DNA of 64,000 nt. Source: Vibrio maritimus. Its GTDB lineage: Bacteria; Pseudomonadota; Gammaproteobacteria; Enterobacterales; Vibrionaceae. The first letter of the stretch is position 1. Each line of letters opens with the position of its first letter. Position numbers and translations under genes: made by a program. Where the stretch lies: contig NZ_CP090438.1 of the NCBI RefSeq assembly GCF_021441885.1, positions 3,410,001-3,474,000 on the forward strand, given 5' to 3'. The notes beneath the pieces were generated by a model. That model was not told the DNA's origin. It saw nothing but the letters and a program-made list of their open reading frames with translations, and ran no database searches. Shown here one piece after another: positions 53,443 to 61,476 of this stretch.

Positions 53443-53766
53443 CTAGAGCAAGAAACCCGCAAACAGGGTGACGCCGATAAGCGCGACACAGAGCACAAAC
53501 AGCTCACGAACGCGATCGCATTTACCCGTAAACACCGGATCATGGTGGTGATGGTATTCTTTGCTTTTGAGATAGTGATACAGCCGCACTTGTTTAGACA
53601 TGTTGCCGTGTGTGGTGAAAAAGCCACGTCCGTCGACTTGTTGATACAAGAGCGGATGCGCCTCACGCATGATGAATATAAGTGCGCGTAGTGCTGTCAG
53701 ATACCTCGCCATATTGACTGAGGTAATGAGCATCAATGCTAGTAGAATAGTGTCTCCACTGATCAT
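53443..53766 (-). CDS. uspB: Universal stress protein B
   Basis: UspB is a small inner-membrane stress protein, in E. coli linked to ethanol tolerance in stationary phase. The 107-aa product has two end membrane helices (about 6-20 and 88-105). The family core is YLTALRALIFIMREAHPLLY, QQVDGRGFFTTHGNMSKQVR, LYHYLKSKEYHHHHDPVF. GGAGG precedes ATG by about 5 nt. Next to ftnA and uspA, a recurring stress neighbourhood. About 145 nt with no gene separate its stop from its terminator. Confidence 0.93.
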   Translation of the reverse strand: MISGDTILLALMLITSVNMARYLTALRALIFIMREAHPLLYQQVDGRGFFTTHGNMSKQVRLYHYLKSKEYHHHHDPVFTGKCDRVRELFVLCVALIGVTLFAGFLL

Positions 53767-53835
53767 CTTTTCCTCCCTACATCTTCCAAGACACCCAAGA
53801 GAAAAAGACGATCAAACGGCTTTTAATCGCTGATG

Positions 53836-54363
53836 TTAACCAGCAGGGGCGTCCATAATGGAAGAAGAACCCTCTTTCGCTAATGTCGCTAAGTCCTTGT
53901 CGATGAAGAACAGCGCCTGTCCATTCTCACCTACGAGTTCTAGCTTATCTAAGATCCCTTTAAACAATTTTTCTTCTTCATGTTGCTCCGCAACATACCA
54001 CTGAAGGAAGTTAAAGGTTGAGTAGTCTTGTGCTGTGAACGCGACATGAGCCAGTTTGTTGATTCTCTCAGTAATCATTTGCTCATGCTTATAGGTTTCA
54101 CGGAACACATCGCCCAGACTTTCGAAGTCGTGTCGTGGCGCTTCAATGCTACCTAAAATTGGTAAAGCACCTGTCTCACTGACGTAAGTGAACAGTCTAT
54201 GCATGTGTTGCATTTCTTCGTCCGCGTGCTTACGAAGAAATTCAGCCGCACCTTCGAATCCTCTATCTTCACACCAAGCACTCATTTGTAAGTATAGATT
54301 GGATGAAAAGAATTCGAGGTTAATTTGCTCGTTCAGGTGTTGAACCATCGATGGAGAAAGCAT
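53836..54363 (-). CDS. ftnA: Non-haem ferritin FtnA
   Basis: Iron storage protein that oxidises Fe2+ at a ferroxidase centre. The 175-aa protein has the expected residues: Glu17 in INLEFFSSNLYLQMSAW, Glu50 and His53 in HADEEMQHMHRLF, Glu94 in YKHEQMITERI, and Gln127 in YVAEQHEEEK. AGGAG is 6 nt before ATG. Divergent from uspA; uspB follows on the same strand. Confidence 0.96.
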   Translation of the reverse strand: MLSPSMVQHLNEQINLEFFSSNLYLQMSAWCEDRGFEGAAEFLRKHADEEMQHMHRLFTYVSETGALPILGSIEAPRHDFESLGDVFRETYKHEQMITERINKLAHVAFTAQDYSTFNFLQWYVAEQHEEEKLFKGILDKLELVGENGQALFFIDKDLATLAKEGSSSIMDAPAG

Positions 54364-54675
54364 TTACGACTCCTAATTTCGTAACTGGAATTAACGCCAC
54401 TATAACATAACTAATTGAGGAGTCTTCTGATCTCATACCCAAACTTGGTAACAACGGTGTACTCAACCTTTACTATGAGTCTAGAAAACTTTGGCGACTT
54501 TGCTCACAATTTATCGTCTTGTAGTTGAGAAAATTATTGAGAAACAAACCTTCGCACTGGGTCACGTTACGGCACAGTTTTATAGCCATGACGGCTGATT
54601 TGAGATCACATCAACATAATTTTCGGGCGCTAAATGCTATGTTTTTACTAGGACTAACGTCAGGAGGAGTGCGTT
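54364..54675. promoter_or_regulatory. Divergent control region ftnA / uspA
   Basis: A 312-nt spacer without a credible gene. The uspA side ends in AGGAGGAG before ATG, a very strong ribosome site. TTGA-N7-TCAA lies at 54599-54613, which is one base too wide for an FNR site. I make no firm promoter call. Confidence 0.4.
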
Positions 54676-55101
54676 ATGAGTTACAAACATATTATGGTCG
54701 CATTAGATCTCTCAGAAGAAAGCAAAATGCTCATAGACAAAGCGGTCTCACTCGCGAAACCACTGGATGCAGAGGTGTCTTTTATCCATATCGATGTCAA
54801 TTATGCCGAGCTATATACCGGCTTGATTGATCTGAATATGGCTGAGACGCAACATCAGGCAATGGAAGCCTCGATGACGCAATTACGAGATTTTGCCGAG
54901 TACGCCAACTACCCGATCAAACACTCTTTGGTCGGCAGCGGTGATTTAAGTAATGAGCTGCGCGATACCATCGGTGAATACAATGTCGATTTGGTGGTGT
55001 GTGGTCACCATCAGGACTTTTGGAGCAAAATCCTGTCGTCTACCAGACAGCTTATCAACACCTCACCCGTCGACATGTTGGTCGTGCCGATCAAAGACTA
55101 A
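54676..55101 (+). CDS. uspA: Universal stress protein A
   Basis: Cytosolic stress protein of the Usp fold. The 141-aa product has the N-terminal beta strand MSYKHIMVALDLSEESKMLI and VSFIHIDVNYAELY. The C-terminal part is VDLVVCGHHQDFWSKILSST, RQLINTSPVDMLVVPIKD. It lacks the GxxG-G nucleotide motif of ATP-binding members, as UspA of E. coli does. It has its own terminator. Confidence 0.95.
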   Translation: MSYKHIMVALDLSEESKMLIDKAVSLAKPLDAEVSFIHIDVNYAELYTGLIDLNMAETQHQAMEASMTQLRDFAEYANYPIKHSLVGSGDLSNELRDTIGEYNVDLVVCGHHQDFWSKILSSTRQLINTSPVDMLVVPIKD

Positions 55102-55108
55102 AAATAGC

Positions 55109-55134
55109 AAAAGGCTTCTTCGGAAGCCTTTTTT
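55109..55134 (+). terminator. uspA terminator
   Basis: A 10-bp stem AAAAGGCTTC / GAAGCCTTTT closing a TTCG loop, with TTTTTT at the end. Confidence 0.92.
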
Positions 55135-55184
55135 GATCGGATCTCTCATCGTGACGAAAAGTGTTACACTGACTGCATTTGTTA

Positions 55185-55203
55185 TTAAATGATAATTGTT
55201 AAC
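55185..55203 (+). promoter_or_regulatory. Candidate Fur box
   Basis: TTAAATGATAATTGTTAAC matches the 19-bp Fur consensus (GATAATGATAATCATTATC) at 13 of 19 positions by direct comparison. It ends one base before the ATG of the EamA gene, where bound Fur would block transcription or start. Confidence 0.4.
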
Positions 55204-55204
55204 T

Positions 55205-56083
55205 ATGGGTTATCTCTATTCTGTTACCCTGCTTTGGGCTTTTTCTTTCAGCCTAATTGGGGTTTATCTCGCGGGTCAGGTCGACTCTTGGTTTTCGGTA
55301 TTAATGCGCGTTGTCCTGGCGGCACTTGTCTTTTTACCGTTCACTAAGTTCAAGCAAGTTCCCAACAAGCTCAAAGCCAAACTGATGGCGATTGGTGGTA
55401 TCCAGCTAGGACTGATGTACTGCTTCTACTATCAATCATTCTTGCTGCTTTCGGTACCGGAAGTACTGCTGTTTACCGTATTCACACCGATCTACGTCAC
55501 CTTGTTCTATGACTTGCTCAAAGGTCGCTTTTCGCCATGGTATTTGGTGACGGCGGCAATAGCGGTCGCTGGCGCGGCGTTCATTAAGTTTGCTGGCATT
55601 AATGAAAACTTCTTGATGGGCTTCTTGGTCGTGCAAGGCGCGAATCTCTGTTTTGCCATCGGTCAGGTGGGTTACAAATACGTGATGGAGCAAGAGCAAG
55701 TAGAATTGCCGCAGCATAGCGTATTCGGTTATTTCTACATTGGCGCGACTGTCGTTGCGACCATCGCATTCTCGATTTTTGGTAGCTTCGATAAGATGCC
55801 GACGACGGGTGTGCAGTGGGGCGTGCTTATCTACCTGGGCACGATCGCTTCTGGGTTGGGTTACTTTATCTGGAACAAAGGCGCGACAATGGTCAACGCT
55901 GGTGCACTGGCGGTGATGAATAACCTTCTGGTGCCAGCGGGGCTTATCGTTAACATTGTGATTTGGAATCGCGATGTGGACTTGGTGAAACTGTCGATTG
56001 GTGGTGGGATTATCTTGCTGTCACTGATGGTGAACGAGCTTTGGGTCAAACCAAAAGCAGAAGCCCAACTGGCAAACAGCTAG
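55205..56083 (+). CDS. EamA/DMT family transporter with possible iron control
   Basis: A 292-aa membrane protein with about ten hydrophobic segments in two repeats. N-terminal half: YSVTLLWAFSFSLIGVYLA; later YLGTIASGLGYFIWNKGATM and ALAVMNNLLVPAGLIVNI, usual for EamA proteins. Start at ATG 55205, no clear Shine-Dalgarno; TTG 55196 is unlikely. The candidate Fur box just upstream hints at iron-responsive expression, perhaps export of an iron-related metabolite; this is inference. Confidence 0.86.
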   Translation: MGYLYSVTLLWAFSFSLIGVYLAGQVDSWFSVLMRVVLAALVFLPFTKFKQVPNKLKAKLMAIGGIQLGLMYCFYYQSFLLLSVPEVLLFTVFTPIYVTLFYDLLKGRFSPWYLVTAAIAVAGAAFIKFAGINENFLMGFLVVQGANLCFAIGQVGYKYVMEQEQVELPQHSVFGYFYIGATVVATIAFSIFGSFDKMPTTGVQWGVLIYLGTIASGLGYFIWNKGATMVNAGALAVMNNLLVPAGLIVNIVIWNRDVDLVKLSIGGGIILLSLMVNELWVKPKAEAQLANS

Positions 56084-56107
56084 GCTTCGCTCAATATAAA
56101 GATCTTA

Positions 56108-56620
56108 TTAGTGCAGCTGTTCTGGCTGCACTTTCATTACCTGCTTTTCAACTGTGGCTGCCGCTAACTGGTACTTGTGCTCCAGCTTGCTCTGTTTGCG
56201 CAGTAGCTTCTGACTTTTCTTCAGTACCTTACGCAGTTTCTTCTGTGCCTTTTTCTGTGCTTTGAGTGCTTTTTTCGCACGCTTCAGCGACTTCTTATCG
56301 ATTGTATCTAGGCTTAACTCTTCAGCCATTTGAACATCGATCGCTGATTTAGGTTCGGCTTTATTGGCAGACTTAGAGAGTTTTGGTGTGGTTGTGATTG
56401 GCAACGCTTCAGCCAACACGCCGCATTGCTGCTGCGCACTCAGTGGCTTGCTCTGGCAAGATGCTGGCGGGATAGCAGCCGGTTTGCAAAGTGTGGATTT
56501 ATCGGCAGATGAACGTGAGCAAGAGCGGCACAAGAACTTAGGTTCTGCGACCAAACGATGGATAGCACCAAGGTTGTCACTGATGTCGCGACGATTTAAC
56601 TTGCACAGTCGTTTAGTCAT
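56108..56620 (-). CDS. Cys-cluster and Lys-rich coiled-coil protein (hypothetical)
   Basis: A 170-aa product from ATG 56620 (GGAG 10 nt upstream). The N-terminal 60 residues have several Cys (FLCRSCSRSS, STLCKPAAIPPASC), which suggests a small metal site. Residues about 105-160 are a highly basic coiled coil (KKSLKRAKKALKAQKKAQKK and on), which could bind nucleic acid. No family recognised. It is downstream of rsmJ on the same strand, 135 nt away. Confidence 0.65.
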   Translation of the reverse strand: MTKRLCKLNRRDISDNLGAIHRLVAEPKFLCRSCSRSSADKSTLCKPAAIPPASCQSKPLSAQQQCGVLAEALPITTTPKLSKSANKAEPKSAIDVQMAEELSLDTIDKKSLKRAKKALKAQKKAQKKLRKVLKKSQKLLRKQSKLEHKYQLAAATVEKQVMKVQPEQLH

Positions 56621-56755
56621 ACTACTCAATCTCCAACTAACCACAACGAAAACAGGAATGATTCTTAGTTAGATATAACGTCAATTGACAACAGTTGCAA
56701 GTAACTTGCTCCAGTTACACCAGAGCAATTTACTCAAAAAACATATAGGAAGGGA

Positions 56756-57535
56756 TTAACTCATTGATGCGTTAACATAAACGTCGAAGCGATTTTTTTT
56801 GGTCTCAATCGCCATTGTCGGCTTTTTCTCATCCAGCCATTCAGCGTAGTCTGGGCGTTTGACCACAACGCGTTTTGCCGCAAGCTTAAGAGCTGGCTCC
56901 AACAGTCCGTCTGCATCGGTATCTGCGCCAACCAAAGATTGGAAAACACGCATCTCTTTTTTCACCAGCGCCGATTTCTTTTTGTTCTCTGGATGCGGAT
57001 ACATTGGGTCTAGGTAGACGACATCAGGCTTGATAAAGGCGTTGTCATCAGCAAGTTCACCTAAAGCAACTAGGCTAGACGCATGCAGCAGTGACATACG
57101 CTCACTCACCCACTCGCCAATTTCCGGATCTTGTTTGGCGCGCTCAAGGCCATCATCAAGCAATGCGGCGACCACTGGGTGGCGCTCCACCATCTGCACT
57201 TTACAGCCCAGTGAAGCCAACACAAAAGCATCTCGACCTAGACCCGCCGTACCATCAAGTACCGTTGGTGTCGCTCCCTTGTTTAAGCCCGCAGCTTTGG
57301 CGATAGCTTGACCTTTGCCACCACCGAACTTGCGTCTGTGCGCCACCGCACCACCCGCAAGGTCGACGTAAATTGCGCCCAGTTTCGGCTCATCCAGCTT
57401 ACGAAGCTCCAGTCTTTGTTCGGTCAGCACCAATGCAAACTCGGAATCGTCAGACGCCACCAATCCCCAACGCTCAGCAAGTTGCTGAAGCTCAGGTTGA
57501 CGTGGTTGATGTTCGCAAATGAGTTGAATGTGCAA
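56756..57535 (-). CDS. rsmJ: 16S rRNA (guanine1516-N2)-methyltransferase RsmJ
   Basis: RsmJ methylates G1516 of 16S rRNA with SAM. The 259-aa protein has the SAM loop TVLDGTAGLGRDAFVLASLG (about residues 90-109), the catalytic DPMYP motif in VVYLDPMYPHPENKK, and a C-terminal end KKNRFDVYV. Length and motifs match the family. Confidence 0.95.
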   Translation of the reverse strand: MHIQLICEHQPRQPELQQLAERWGLVASDDSEFALVLTEQRLELRKLDEPKLGAIYVDLAGGAVAHRRKFGGGKGQAIAKAAGLNKGATPTVLDGTAGLGRDAFVLASLGCKVQMVERHPVVAALLDDGLERAKQDPEIGEWVSERMSLLHASSLVALGELADDNAFIKPDVVYLDPMYPHPENKKKSALVKKEMRVFQSLVGADTDADGLLEPALKLAAKRVVVKRPDYAEWLDEKKPTMAIETKKNRFDVYVNASMS

Positions 57536-57707
57536 AGTGAAGCTCCGATAAAAGGCAATGGGCGCCAGTGTACCTCAAGTCGATAGCGCGACCAATAAGC
57601 GTGATCGACACAAAGACGGCTACGCAAAAATAGTGATAAGCTTGTGCACCAAATAAAACGGCACGTGTTCCGCGATGTCGCCCACTCACTCAAACAAAGG
57701 ATTCGAT

Positions 57708-58169
57708 ATGCACGGCACCAACAATCTCGACGATCTGGATAAAGCGATCCTAAAAACTTTGATGGAAGACGCTCGTCGCCCGTATGCCGAAATGGCAAAG
57801 CAGTTTGATGTGAGCCCGGCGACGATTCACGTGCGTATCGAGAAGATGAAAGCGGCTGGGATCATCGAGGGTACTGAGGTGGTGGTGAACACCAAAAAGC
57901 TTGGTTATGACGTGTGCTGTTTTATCGGTATCAACCTCTACGCAGCGCGTGACTATCACTCGGCACTTGAAAAGCTCAATGCCTTGGATGAAGTGGTCGA
58001 AGCCTATTACACCACTGGTGCGTATAACATCTTCGTGAAATTGATGTGTCGCTCGATTGAAGAGCTACAGCACGTGCTGATCGATAAGCTGCAGGCGATT
58101 GAAGAGGTGCAGTCGACGGAGACGTTGATTTCGTTGCAGAATCCGATTAGTCGGAATGTGAATCCTTAA
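57708..58169 (+). CDS. asnC: AsnC, Lrp/AsnC-family regulator
   Basis: AsnC activates asparagine synthetase asnA in enteric bacteria. I start at ATG 57708 (AAGGA 7 nt before), not 11 codons earlier; 153 aa. The HTH is PYAEMAKQFDVSPATIHVRI; the RAM ligand domain has VVEAYYTTGAYNIFVKLMCR and EEVQSTETLISLQNPISR. The match to E. coli AsnC is close throughout. There is no asnA beside it in the window, so the target is elsewhere. Confidence 0.93.
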   Translation: MHGTNNLDDLDKAILKTLMEDARRPYAEMAKQFDVSPATIHVRIEKMKAAGIIEGTEVVVNTKKLGYDVCCFIGINLYAARDYHSALEKLNALDEVVEAYYTTGAYNIFVKLMCRSIEELQHVLIDKLQAIEEVQSTETLISLQNPISRNVNP

Positions 58170-58183
58170 CCGTTCACCTCAAC

Positions 58184-58213
58184 AAAAAAGGCGCTCATCA
58201 GAGCGCCTTTTTT
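58184..58213. terminator. Bidirectional intrinsic terminator
   Basis: A 13-bp stem AAAAAAGGCGCTC / GAGCGCCTTTTTT, loop ATCA, between asnC and the convergent P-type ATPase gene. Confidence 0.93.
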
Positions 58214-58231
58214 ACTATTTCAAGTGAGAGA

Positions 58232-60985
58232 TTAAACCCACTTAGTCTTAGTTGCTTCTTTCACTGCAGACATAACAAGCGTCGGTAGTGATGCCGCCAT
58301 GATGACACCGAATAGGTGACCTGCTGCTAGTGCTTCCGTGTTGAAGATTAGCTGACCTAGACCTGTGTAGATAACCCCTAGCGATAGAATCGCTGACACC
58401 GCTACTGCACCTAGTAGGTACGGGTTGGTGAATGGGTTTCTGCGGTATAGCGACGTAAATGTACGAGAGTCAAATAGGTGCCATAGCTGAGCAAAGACTA
58501 GCATCGCAAATGCCATTGTCTGTGCGTAGTTCGCAGAGAAGCCATTCGTTAGTGCCCAGTTGAACGCCATGTAGCTCATGCCACCCAGTGCTAGACCACG
58601 AGTTAGGATACGAGTACCTAAGTGGTCGCTGAAGAAGCTCTCGTTACGTTTGCGAGGCTTACGCTCCATCAGATCTTTCTCTTCTGGCTCAACACCCAGC
58701 GCTAGCGCTGGTAGGCCATCCGATACCAAGTTGATCCATAGAATCATCAGTGGAGTTAGCGGCAAGATAGCCTCTGGACCCATCATTAGGAACGCAAACA
58801 GGATAACCGATACTTCACCCACGTTCGCAGTCAGAGCCTGACGGATAAACTTACGAAGGTTATCGAAGATCTGACGACCTTGGCGAACCGCTTTCACGAT
58901 AGTGCTGAAGTTGTCATCCAATAGGATAAGGTCACCTGAGTCTTTCGCTACAGACGTACCAGTGATACCCATAGCAACACCGATATCAGCGCGGCGCAGT
59001 GCTGGTGCATCGTTCACACCGTCACCTGTCATCGCTGCTACTTCGTTGTTGAACTGCTGAGCCTGAACGATACGCAGCTTGTGCTCTGGCGTTACACGGG
59101 CAAATACTGCAACTTCCGGACAGATCTGACGAAGCTTGTCATCGTCCATCTCATCAAGCTCAGCACCCGTTACTACTAGGTCTTTCTCACTACGGATGAT
59201 ACCGATATCACGAGCAATCGCTGCCGCTGTTAGCGCGTGGTCACCGGTGATCATTACCGTTCTCACACCTGCTTGGTAGCAGCTTTCAATCGCATCGCGT
59301 ACTTCTGGACGCGGTGGATCCATGATGCCGTAAAGACCCAGTACCGTAATGTCCTTCTCTAGCTCTTCGAAGTCACGCTCTAGGTCTGCTTCTGTTAGCT
59401 CTTTGAAGCCAACCGCTAGGGTACGCAGTGCGTCTTGAGCAAAGTTCTCAATTGCCGCTTCGTAGTTTGCAACGATCTCCGCACTTGGGCTCGTCGCGAG
59501 TGCTAGGTTGCCGTCCGATGCAGTTGGCGTGTGCTCAACAGAGGTACCGTCAACCATGAATCCTGCTGCGTTGCGAAGAATCACATCTGGCGCACCCTTG
59601 ATAGCAAGGAAGTGGTTGCCTTCAGGACCTTTCACGATAACCGATGCCATCTTACGAGAAGAATCGAATGGGAATTTCTCAACGATAGAGTAGCCACCTG
59701 ACGTTAGCATCTCAGACTGGTTCAGACCTGCCTTCGCTGCTGCCACAATCAGAGCACCCTCAGTTGGGTTACCACGCACGGTCGACTTGTCGCCGTCCAT
59801 GATGTACTCAGAATCGTTACATAGCGTCGCGACAACTAGACCTTTCATCATCTCTGGGCTTTGTTTCGCATCTGTGCTGTGCGATAGCGGCTTGAATTGA
59901 CCTTCAGGGCTGAAGCCTTTACCGCTTACTTCCCAGTAACGACCACTTGCATCGTACGCCTTCATTACCTGCATTTGGTTTTGAGTTAGCGTACCTGTCT
60001 TGTCTGAACAGATAACCGTGGTCGAACCTAGCGTCTCAATCGCAGCCAACTGCTTAGCAAGCGCATTGTTCTTCACCATGCGAGTAGAACCCATGGTTAG
60101 AACGATCGTGATAACCGTAGGAAGACCTTCAGGGATCGCAGCAACAGACAGTGAGATACCCGTATTTAGGATCTCTAGCCAAGGCATGCCGTAGTAAAGA
60201 CCGATAGCACACACAACCGCTACCACGCCCAGTGCGACTAACATTAGCGTCTTCGCGATGGTGTCCATGCGCTCTTGCATTGGAGTCTTGGTTTCTTCGG
60301 TGTTCGCCATTAGGTCAGCGATATGACCCACTTCGGTCTGCATACCGGTCGCAACCACAACACCTAGACCCGTACCCGACGTCACCATCGTGGTCATAAA
60401 GCCCATGTTTAGCTGGTCGCCAAGACCCACGGTTTCGTCTTCGATAACCTTAGATGTCTTATCTACTGGCTCAGACTCACCCGTTAGCGCGGCTTCGTCG
60501 ATAGATAGACGGTTAGCCTCAAGAATACGTACATCAGCCGCCAGGATGTCACCTGTGCTGATTTTTAGGATATCACCCGGAACGATATCGCTCGCTGGGA
60601 TGTCAATCCACTCCCCATCACGCTTAACCTGCGCCGACGGTGCTGCCATTTGACGTAGCGCTTCCATGCCTTTCTGAGCTTTAAACTCTTGCCAGAAAGC
60701 AATCAACGCGTTGATAAAGATGATCGCCGTAATCGCGATCGCATCCACTAGGTGCCCGGTGAAATAGGAAACAATAGCACCGACTGCAAGAATGAAGATC
60801 AGTGGATTTTTGAATTGGTGGATAAACAGCTCAAGCGCAGATTTGCCTGCCTTCTCTTGCAGCTCGTTTTTTCCGTATTGTGATTGACGCTCGGCTACTT
60901 CCTTTGAAGTCAGGCCTTGCTCCGCCGACACACCCTGCATCTGCTGGGTATTCTCAACGGTTTCAGTGAACCACTTTTTAGTCAT
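58232..60985 (-). CDS. P-type Ca2+/cation-transporting ATPase
   Basis: A type IIA P-ATPase that exports a cation (probably Ca2+). Start at ATG 60985 (GGAG 9 nt upstream), 917 aa. Seen: TGES in the A domain, the phosphorylated Asp in VICSDKTGTLTQNQM, and the hinge MTGDGVNDAPALRRADIGVA. Ion-site residues: AAIPEGLPTV in M4, and NLVSDGLPALALG in M6, as in PacL/SPCA pumps. About ten membrane segments. The M4 Glu and M6 Asn/Asp favour Ca2+ or Mn2+ over Na+. Confidence 0.92.
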   Translation of the reverse strand: MTKKWFTETVENTQQMQGVSAEQGLTSKEVAERQSQYGKNELQEKAGKSALELFIHQFKNPLIFILAVGAIVSYFTGHLVDAIAITAIIFINALIAFWQEFKAQKGMEALRQMAAPSAQVKRDGEWIDIPASDIVPGDILKISTGDILAADVRILEANRLSIDEAALTGESEPVDKTSKVIEDETVGLGDQLNMGFMTTMVTSGTGLGVVVATGMQTEVGHIADLMANTEETKTPMQERMDTIAKTLMLVALGVVAVVCAIGLYYGMPWLEILNTGISLSVAAIPEGLPTVITIVLTMGSTRMVKNNALAKQLAAIETLGSTTVICSDKTGTLTQNQMQVMKAYDASGRYWEVSGKGFSPEGQFKPLSHSTDAKQSPEMMKGLVVATLCNDSEYIMDGDKSTVRGNPTEGALIVAAAKAGLNQSEMLTSGGYSIVEKFPFDSSRKMASVIVKGPEGNHFLAIKGAPDVILRNAAGFMVDGTSVEHTPTASDGNLALATSPSAEIVANYEAAIENFAQDALRTLAVGFKELTEADLERDFEELEKDITVLGLYGIMDPPRPEVRDAIESCYQAGVRTVMITGDHALTAAAIARDIGIIRSEKDLVVTGAELDEMDDDKLRQICPEVAVFARVTPEHKLRIVQAQQFNNEVAAMTGDGVNDAPALRRADIGVAMGITGTSVAKDSGDLILLDDNFSTIVKAVRQGRQIFDNLRKFIRQALTANVGEVSVILFAFLMMGPEAILPLTPLMILWINLVSDGLPALALGVEPEEKDLMERKPRKRNESFFSDHLGTRILTRGLALGGMSYMAFNWALTNGFSANYAQTMAFAMLVFAQLWHLFDSRTFTSLYRRNPFTNPYLLGAVAVSAILSLGVIYTGLGQLIFNTEALAAGHLFGVIMAASLPTLVMSAVKEATKTKWV

Positions 60986-61424
60986 GGGGTAACTCTCCAA
61001 GTAAATTCAGTCGACATCGGTAGAATGACAAACCGATAAAAAACAATCGCTGAATAAAATGATGAAAATGCCCCGCTCTTAATTTGCATTTTTATTAACA
61101 ATTAATGCGTAAGCGGAAAGCCAAATTACGTTACCCGAAACCCAATATCCTTGTAATTAACTTTCGGAGTGCTTGCATGCACTCTAGGACGCTTCTTTGA
61201 TTTAAAACAAACTTGATTTTTATTCGAACCTCAAAGGGAATAATGGTTTGTAAGCAATGGTTAATAACACCTAATTTTGGCTGAAATGATACTTCTGTTT
61301 TTTCGAAGAATGAAAGTGAGTGACATTATCGAGAGGTTGGTTGGGGAGTGCATTTTGACAACGAAATGGCTTTTGGAAGGTTTTATTCAATAGTTATTCA
61401 CTGGGGAATATATCATTTGGATCG
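60986..61424 (-). promoter_or_regulatory. Long leader/promoter region of the P-ATPase gene
   Basis: About 440 nt with no gene. It must hold the P-ATPase promoter. GAGTGC-TTGCAT-GCACTC (61167-61184) is a perfect 6+6 inverted repeat, a possible operator 180 nt before the start. Nothing else stands out. Confidence 0.35.
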
Positions 61425-61453
61425 AAAAAGCCCCCAACCAAAAGTCAGGGGCT
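61425..61453 (-). terminator. prlC terminator
   Basis: On the minus strand AGCCCC and GGGGCT form a stem with a 13-nt loop, then TTTTT. It lies 24 nt after the prlC stop. Confidence 0.7.
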
Positions 61454-61476
61454 CTCATCTATTTCAAGCTTGCTAA

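Noticed and set aside
54599..54613. FNR-like site TTGA-N7-TCAA upstream of uspA
   Set aside because: The spacing is one base too wide for FNR (TTGA-N6-TCAA) and the inner bases do not fit.
56111..56131. Hairpin GTGCAGC / GCTGCAC after the second EamA gene as its terminator
   Set aside because: It lies in the coding end of the convergent gene and has no good T-run; could be chance.
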